Position numbers and translations under genes: made by a program
Notes under the pieces: model-generated
Database searches by the model: none
Told to the model about the DNA's origin: nothing
The model's input: the letters and a program-made list of their open reading frames with translations, nothing else
Shown here: positions 58,551 through 64,000 of the stretch, piece by piece
Layout: every line of letters starts with the position of its first letter
Numbering within the stretch: the first letter of the stretch is position 1
Assembly (NCBI GenBank): GCA_017311315.1
Contig: CM029669.1
Location: forward strand, 9,383,465 to 9,447,464
Direction of reading: 5' to 3'
From: Dendrocalamus latiflorus
Taxonomy: Eukaryota > Streptophyta > Magnoliopsida > Poales > Poaceae
Length of the DNA: 64,000 nt

Positions 58551-59160
58551 GATGGCCGGGTCTCGGGCTCTGCCACCTCGACGCCTCGCTGGAGCCCACG
58601 TGGGGCACCCAAGGGGTAGCCCCATACGAGCCACCGCAACGGAGGGCGCACAGCATCGCACCGTTAGCGTCATCACCGGAGGCTCCTCCTCAAAAGCCCC
58701 CGGGGAGCAGCCGCAACTGTGGATGCCGCCCCGCAACATCGCCTTCGACCTGAACGACGCCAGGGGTGTGGAGTACCCTCACCAAGACCCTCTAGTCATC
58801 CAGGCCCACATAGCACGCTGTGACGTCAGGCGCGTCCTTGTCGACGGGGGAAGCTCCGCGAATATCTTGTTCGCAGAGGCCCTCGACCGTATGGGGATCC
58901 CCCGAAGCCGGCTAGAGCAGCCAGGAGCTCCACTTCAAGGCTTCGGGGGTCAACCGCTGCAGTCCTTGGGGCACGTGTCCCTTCCGGTCACTTTCCGTCA
59001 GGAGGGCAACAAGGGTAACATCCGGACCGAGCATGTCATCTTCGACGTCGTAGATATCCCACATCCCTACAACGCCACTGGGTCGACCCGCCATCAACTC
59101 TTTCGAGGCGATCCTACACTACGCGTTTTTGTGTGTGAAGCTCCTGGGCCCAAAGGGTGT
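58192..59160 (+). pseudogene. Tat-lineage zinc region and protease
   Basis: In a different frame from gag. A Cys/His segment KWCEVHGYGDHYTRAC (about 58475-58525) and the protease VRRVLVDGGSSANILFAEA (about 58825-58875) with an intact D-G-G-S. IFDVVDIPHPYNA precedes another shift near 59100, after which LLGPKGVITVFGD continues in the reverse transcriptase frame. Confidence 0.88.
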
Positions 59161-60199
59161 TATCACCGTCTTCGGCGATCAGGACCTGGCCAGACGTGCC
59201 GAGGTCGGCAGCCGCGTTCCGCATCGCCTGGTGCATGCCCTCTCCGGCACGCTCGGCGACGGGCCCTCCGCCCCCGGGTGGACGCCCAAGCCTCGGCCCG
59301 AGGGCGGAGTCAAGAAGGTGCCGCTCCAGGCGGAGGGGCAGTTTGTGTCCATCGGCGAGGGGCTCCCACCGGGGGTCGAACGGGATCTGCTCCGAGTGCT
59401 TCAGAACAACGTTGACATTTTCGCATGGTCCCCGGAGGACATCAAGGGCGTAGACCGAGCAGTAATCGAGCATCGCTTGGCGGTCCGCCCCGACGCCAAG
59501 CCGGTCAAGCAAAGGCTTCGGCGTATGTCGATGGATCGGCAGCAGGCGGCCAAAACAGAGGTGGCAAAGCTTCTTCGCGCTGGGGTCATCCGCGAGGTCC
59601 ACCATCCAGAGTGGCTCGCTAACCCGGTGCTAGTCAAAAAGGCCAGCGGGGCCTGGCGTATGTGCATCGACTTCACGGCACTCAACAAGGCGTGCCCGAA
59701 GGACAATTACCCCTTGCCGCGCATCGATCAGCTGGTCGACGCCACTGCTGGGTGCGAACTCATGAGTTTCCTGGACGCCTATTCCGGCTACCACCAGGTA
59801 TACATGGCCGAAGACGACGAGGAGAAGACCAGTTTCATCACACCACTTGGGACGTTCTGCTTCGTCAGAATGCCCTTTGGCTTGAAGAACGCAGGCGCTA
59901 CCTTCACCCGTCTCGTCGCTATTGCCCTGGCCGCCCAGCTCGGGACGAACGTCGAAGCTTACATCGATGACGTGGTGGTCAAAACCCGGCAGCTTGCTCT
60001 GCATGGTCGGGACCTCCAGGAGACCTTCGACAACGTCCGGAAGGCGGGCATCAAGCTCAACCCCGACAAATGTGTCTTCGGGGTGCAGGCGGGCAAACTC
60101 CTAGGTTTCCTCATGTCCGGACGGGGCATCCAGGCGAACCCCGACAAAGTAGACGCCATCCTGGGTATGGAGCCGCCCAAGACAACGAGGGAGGTCTAG
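59129..60199 (+). pseudogene. Tat-lineage reverse transcriptase
   Basis: Open for 356 codons: VDIFAWSPEDIKGVDRAVIE, WLANPVLVKKASGAWRMC, NKACPKDNYPLPRIDQLVD, LDAYSGYHQVYM, MPFGLKNAGATF and polymerase box AYIDDVVVKT (about 59960), all catalytic residues present. It ends in TAG at 60197-60199 inside the conserved link to RNase H (REV-stop-RLAGRMAALS), so one substitution breaks the polyprotein. Confidence 0.93.
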
Positions 60200-61186
60200 A
60201 GGCTGGCGGGCCGCATGGCAGCATTAAGCTGCTTCCTATCTAGGGCGGCGGAGCGGGGCCTGCCATTTTTCAAGACACTCCGCGGGTGCGATGGATTTCG
60301 TTGGGACGGAGATTACGCGAAGGCCTTCAACGAGCTCAAACAGCACCTGGCAAGCCTCCCCACTCTGGTCGCCCCAGCACCAGAGGTTCCCCTCCTGCTC
60401 TATCTGGTCGCGTCAGCCACCGCGGTCAGCGCCGTCCTCGTCTTAGAGGAAGGCGCCATGCAGCGGCCCGTCTACTTTGTCTCCGAAGCCCTCCAAGGCG
60501 CCAAGACAAGATACACGGAGCTTGAGAAGCTCGCCTACGCGCTGGTCATGGCCTCCAGGAAGCTTCGGCATTATTTTCTGGCCCACCCGATCACAGTGCC
60601 TTCCTCATTCCCCCTGGCAGAGATGCTGCACAACAAGGAGTCCATAGGGCGCATCAGCAAATGGGCTGCCGAGCTCGCTCCCTTCTCCTTGACGTATGCT
60701 TCGCGAACGGCAATCAAATCCCAAGTCCTTGCGGATTTTCTCGCCGAATGGACCCCGCCGGCCCAACCCGTCCAGACGCACGATGATCCCGTCTGGACGC
60801 TTACAATCGACGGAGCTTACAGCGTCGCCGGCGCGGGCGTAGGTGCGGTAATCGTCACGCCCGAAGGACAATATTTGCTATACTCGGCGCGCCTTGCCTT
60901 CCCCGCCACCAACAACACGGCTGAATACGAGGCACTGCTCTTTGGCCTGGCGAAGCTCAAGGCAGTCGGCGCGAGACGGGTGCTAGTCCGCACCGACTCG
61001 CGCTTGGTGGCTGGCCATGTGGACAAGTCATATCAAGCCAAGGACCCTGAGTTGGCCAAGTACCTCGCGGCGGTGAGGGCGAGGGAAAGGCACTTTTTGG
61101 GTGTCACCGTCAAGGCCATTCCCCGCGCGAAGAACGAGCAGGTCGACGCCCTCGCTAAGGTGGCCAGCCAGCAACTGCCCCCCTGA
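60200..61186 (+). pseudogene. Tat-lineage dual RNase H
   Basis: In the same frame as the reverse transcriptase. First RNase H region: LVASATAVSAVLVLEEG, VYFVSEALQGAKTRYTELEK, RKLRHYFLAHPITV. A second, archaeal-type RNase H follows: WTLTIDGAYSVAGAGVGAV, ATNNTAEYEALLFGLAKL, VLVRTDSRLVAGHV, KNEQVDALAKVAS. The double RNase H is the defining trait of the Tat lineage. The frame ends at TGA after QQLPP. Confidence 0.93.
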
Positions 61187-62335
61187 GGGGGCGTTTTACG
61201 AGATATTAGCGCAGGCGGCCATCGCGCAGGACAACCGGGACGCGGCACTCGTTCACCGCATTGACCGGCCAGGTGATTGGCGAGAGCCCATCTTCAATTT
61301 CTTGCAAGGTATCGCCGAGCCCGAGGACCCCGCCGAGCTTCGGCGCTTGCAGCACCGCGCAAGGTCCTTCCAGGTGTTCGAAGGGATACTCTACAAGGAG
61401 GGTTTACGCACCGCTCCTGCGCTGCCTCTCTACTGAGGGGGGAAAGGAGCCCCTGGCGGAGATCCACGCGGGCGTGTGCGGATCCCACCTGGCACCAAGG
61501 TCATTAGTCGGCAAGGCGTTCAGGCAAGGCTTCTACTGGCCAACTGCCATCACCGACGCCCAGGACCTCGTCCGTCGGTGCCAAGGGTGCTAGTAGATGG
61601 CGCGCATCATCCGCAGGCCCCCGACGAGCCTCAACCCCATTCCCCCGGTGTGGCCACTGGCACGCTGGGCCCTCGACATAGTAGGACCACTTGCCCGAGC
61701 TCCAGGGGACCTCCGGTTCGTGGTAGTCGCGCTGGAGTATTTCTCCAGATGACCGGAAGCGGTCGCCTTGGCCAAAGTAACTTTTGCGGCCATACAGCGC
61801 TTCCTATGGCAAAACATCATATGTTGCTTCGGCGTGCCCCGGGAGCTCACGGTTGACAATGGCCTGCAGTTCGACGCCACCCTCTTCAAAGACTATTGTG
61901 ACAGTATGGGCATCACCCTCCGATTCGCCTCGGTAGGGCATCCCCAATCCAACGGGGCGGTCGAACGAGCGAATGGCGCCATCTCCGCCGCCATCAAAAA
62001 GCGCCTAGTCGGATTGCCGAAGGGCAAGTGGCCAAGCGAGCTTCACAGCGTCCTTTGGTCGCTTCGCACAACGGTAACGCGCCCGATGGGATTCACGCCG
62101 TTCAAGCTCCTTTTCGGTGATGAAGCGGTGACGCCCGAGGAAATCAAGGCCGGCTCGCGGAGGGTCCTCGTCCAAGCACCCGAAGAGGAGCGCCGTGTGT
62201 CCTTGGACCTCCTCGACGGGATACGGGCAGATGCAGCCCACCATGTCGAGAAGTATGCGCGGCAGACAATGCGTACTCGGGACCGCTCTATATGCCCGTG
62301 GGGGTTCAAGCCTGGGGATCTCGTTCTCAGGGTAG
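61187..62335 (+). pseudogene. Tat-lineage integrase, truncated at 3' end
   Basis: Broken into three frames. Zinc region EIHAGVCGSH ... DLVRRCQGC (61460-61590), then TAG. Core with LDIVGPLARAPG, a TGA at about 61752, then ELTVDNGLQFDATLF, HPQSNGAVERANG with the catalytic Glu, TRPMGFTPFKLLFGDEA. It ends abruptly after FKPGDLVLRVA at about 62335, where the sequence switches to another element. No polypurine tract or 3' LTR follows. Confidence 0.9.
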
Positions 62336-63834
62336 CGCTTGTGATGTGTATACGGATCATAAGAGCCTAAAGTATTTCTTCACACAATCTCACCTTAACT
62401 TGAGGCAGAGAAGATGGCTAGAATTAATCAAGGATTATGATTTGAGTGTACACTACCACCCTGGGAAGGCCAATGTGGTAGCAGATGCATTGAGCCGTAA
62501 GGCTTATTGCAATAATCTCATGGTACGGGAACATCAACCCGAGCTCTACAAGGAATTGAAAGCTTTGAATTTGGAAATAGTGGAGCCAGGCACTCTAGCC
62601 GCCCTGGAAATTCAATCAAGTATAGAAGAAATGATTATGGCAGCACAACAAGATGATCCAGCCATTTTGAAATGGAAGAAATTGATGGAAGAAGGGAAGG
62701 CACCCAACATGAAAATTGACCATGAGGGTACTCTACGATATGGAACACGTATCGTAGTCCCACATCACAAGGACCTTAAGAATCTGATATTGAGGGAAGC
62801 ACATAGCTCTCCGTATTCCCTCCACCCTGGAAGCACCAAAATGTATCAAGGTATGAAACACTTTTGTTGGTGGCCCCGTATGAAAAGAGATATTGCAGAG
62901 CATGTAGCTTGCTGTGATGTGTGTCAGAGAGTGAAAGCAGAGCATCAAAGACCTGCAGGACTACTACAGCCATTGCAAATACCCCAGTGGAAGTGGGAAG
63001 AAGTCGGAATGGATTTTATCACTGGATTCCCACGAACCAAGTCAGGATATGACTCTGTATGGGTTATAATTGATAGGTTAACCAAAGTCGCCCACTTTAT
63101 TCCAGTCAAGACAACCTACAAGGGAGACAAGTTAGCAGAACTGTATATGTCCCGCATTGTGTGCTTGCACGGTGTGCCAAAAAGGATAGTCTCAGATCGA
63201 GGTTCTCAATTTACCTCGCATTTCTGGGCTAGCCTACATGAGGCTCTTGGCACTCACCTGGATTTTAGCACCGCTTATCACTCTCAGACGGATGGTCAAA
63301 CAAAAAGAGTGAACCAGATACTGGAAGATATGCTTAGAGCTTGTGCATTGGATTTCTCCAAAGACTGGGATAAATGCTTGCCCTATGCTGAATTTGCCTA
63401 CAACAATAGCTATCAGACCAGTCTACAGATGTCACCATTTGAGGCTTTATATGGAAGGAAGTGCAGAACCCCACTATATTGGTCAAAAGTGGGGGAGAAC
63501 ATTATATTTGGACCCGACATTCTCAAACAAGCTGAAGAGAAGGTTCGTTTAATCAGAGATCGATTACAGGCAGCCCAGTCTAGGCAAAAGAGTTATGCAG
63601 ACAAAAGAAGAAGACCATTGACATTTGAGGTTGGGGATTATGTCTACTTGAAGGTGTCACCTCTACGAGGAGTCAAGAGGTTTAAAGTTAAAGGCAAGCT
63701 TACCCCTCGCTATGTGGGACCATTTCCAATTGTGGCCAAGAAAGGAGAAGTTGCCTATCAGTTAGAATTACCTCAAAATCTATCTGATATACACAATGTC
63801 TTCCATGTATCTCAACTCAAGAAATGTCTATGAG
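62336..63834 (+). pseudogene. Tekay-like gypsy RNase H end and integrase
   Basis: It enters in the RNase H (CDVYTDHKSLKYFFTQSHL, WLELIKDYDLSVHYHPGKAN, VVADALSRK). Integrase zinc region LHPGSTKMYQGMKHFCWW ... HVACCDVCQRVK. Core: VGMDFITGFPRTKSGYDS, IVSDRGSQFTSHFW. The Glu position reads QTDGQTKRVNQ, Lys instead of the catalytic Glu. The GPY/F region is LTPRYVGPFPIVAKKGEVAY. The frame ends at TGA (63832-63834) in VFHVSQLKKCL. The missing upstream pol and the Lys make it inactive. Confidence 0.93.
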
Positions 63835-64000
63835 TACCAGAAGATCAAACCCCACTTGAAACCATTGAGCTTGAAGAAGACCTGACTTACAAAGAGCGTC
63901 CAATCAAAATATTGGATACTGTGGAGAAAAAGACAAGAACCCAAATCATTCGCATGTGCAGAGTACAATGGAGTCATCATTCCAAGAAGGAAGCTACATG
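63835..64000 (+). pseudogene. Chromodomain tail of the Tekay-like element
   Basis: In the same frame after the TGA: ETIELEEDLTYKERPIKIL, then RTQIIRMCRVQWSHHSKKEAT at the window edge, the pattern of the integrase C-terminal chromodomain of Tekay-type chromoviruses, which targets insertion to marked chromatin. It is cut by the end of the window. Confidence 0.85.

Noticed and set aside
59114..60004. Minus-strand frames of 163 and 124 codons opposite the reverse transcriptase
   Set aside because: Complement of the conserved plus-strand polymerase, hence compositional shadows.

Overview
This window is plant nuclear DNA, almost certainly from a grass (Poaceae). The evidence is a split, canonical plant RPL17 gene with a telo-box/site II promoter, and grass-type SIRE copia, Tat-lineage and chromovirus gypsy, L1 and RTE LINEs, a MuDR-like element, a hAT element, and PIF-like and MITE-like elements nested in one another. 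I cannot name the species. There is nothing bacterial here (no operons, ribosome binding sites or CRISPR), and I recognised no tRNA or rRNA gene.

Layout. 1-3.2 kb: rearranged SIRE-type copia remains (3' non-coding region, an RNase H fragment, an LTR end). 3.3-5.9 kb: broken MuDR-like transposase (minus) with a hairpin-rich upstream region. 6.8-11.6 kb: an L1-type LINE (minus) with ORF1 and an almost complete ORF2. 11.7-15.8 kb: reversed SIRE-type LTR and 3' region, hit by a gypsy solo LTR (12209-13261). 15.9-25.1 kb: an old Tat-lineage gypsy element whose pol is split by two solo LTRs of one family in opposite orientation (20617-21957, 23290-24402). 25.3-28.4 kb: a complete-length but broken RTE LINE with a 19-bp target duplication. 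28.8-32.0 kb: a broken hAT element. 32-36.6 kb: MITE-like pieces and a PIF-like element (34312-35138) with a GC-rich interior.

Gene island, 37.0-43.6 kb, all minus strand. RPL17 (37047-40230) has seven coding exons that join to a 171-residue protein with no defects. Its 2.2-kb third intron holds three diverged ~136-nt sequences, on the gene's own strand, that fold as two-hairpin H/ACA snoRNAs with box H and, in two copies, box ACA. This is the most interesting signal in the window. Upstream on the same strand lies the 3' end of a cysteinyl-tRNA synthetase pseudogene. Its last coding exon is split by a solo LTR (41111-42840) with a perfect 5-bp duplication, and that LTR contains a second solo LTR (42058-42827), also with a perfect duplication.

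44.6-64.0 kb: a reversed gypsy gag fragment and LTR-like non-coding DNA; a gypsy element of the same LTR family as the one in the synthetase pseudogene (49218-56506); a GC-rich Tat-lineage gypsy inserted in that element's 3' LTR (56507-~62335); and an abrupt join to the RNase H/integrase/chromodomain end of a third, Tekay-like gypsy element that leaves the window. All transposon coding regions carry stops, frameshifts or catalytic substitutions. RPL17 is the only gene that looks functional.
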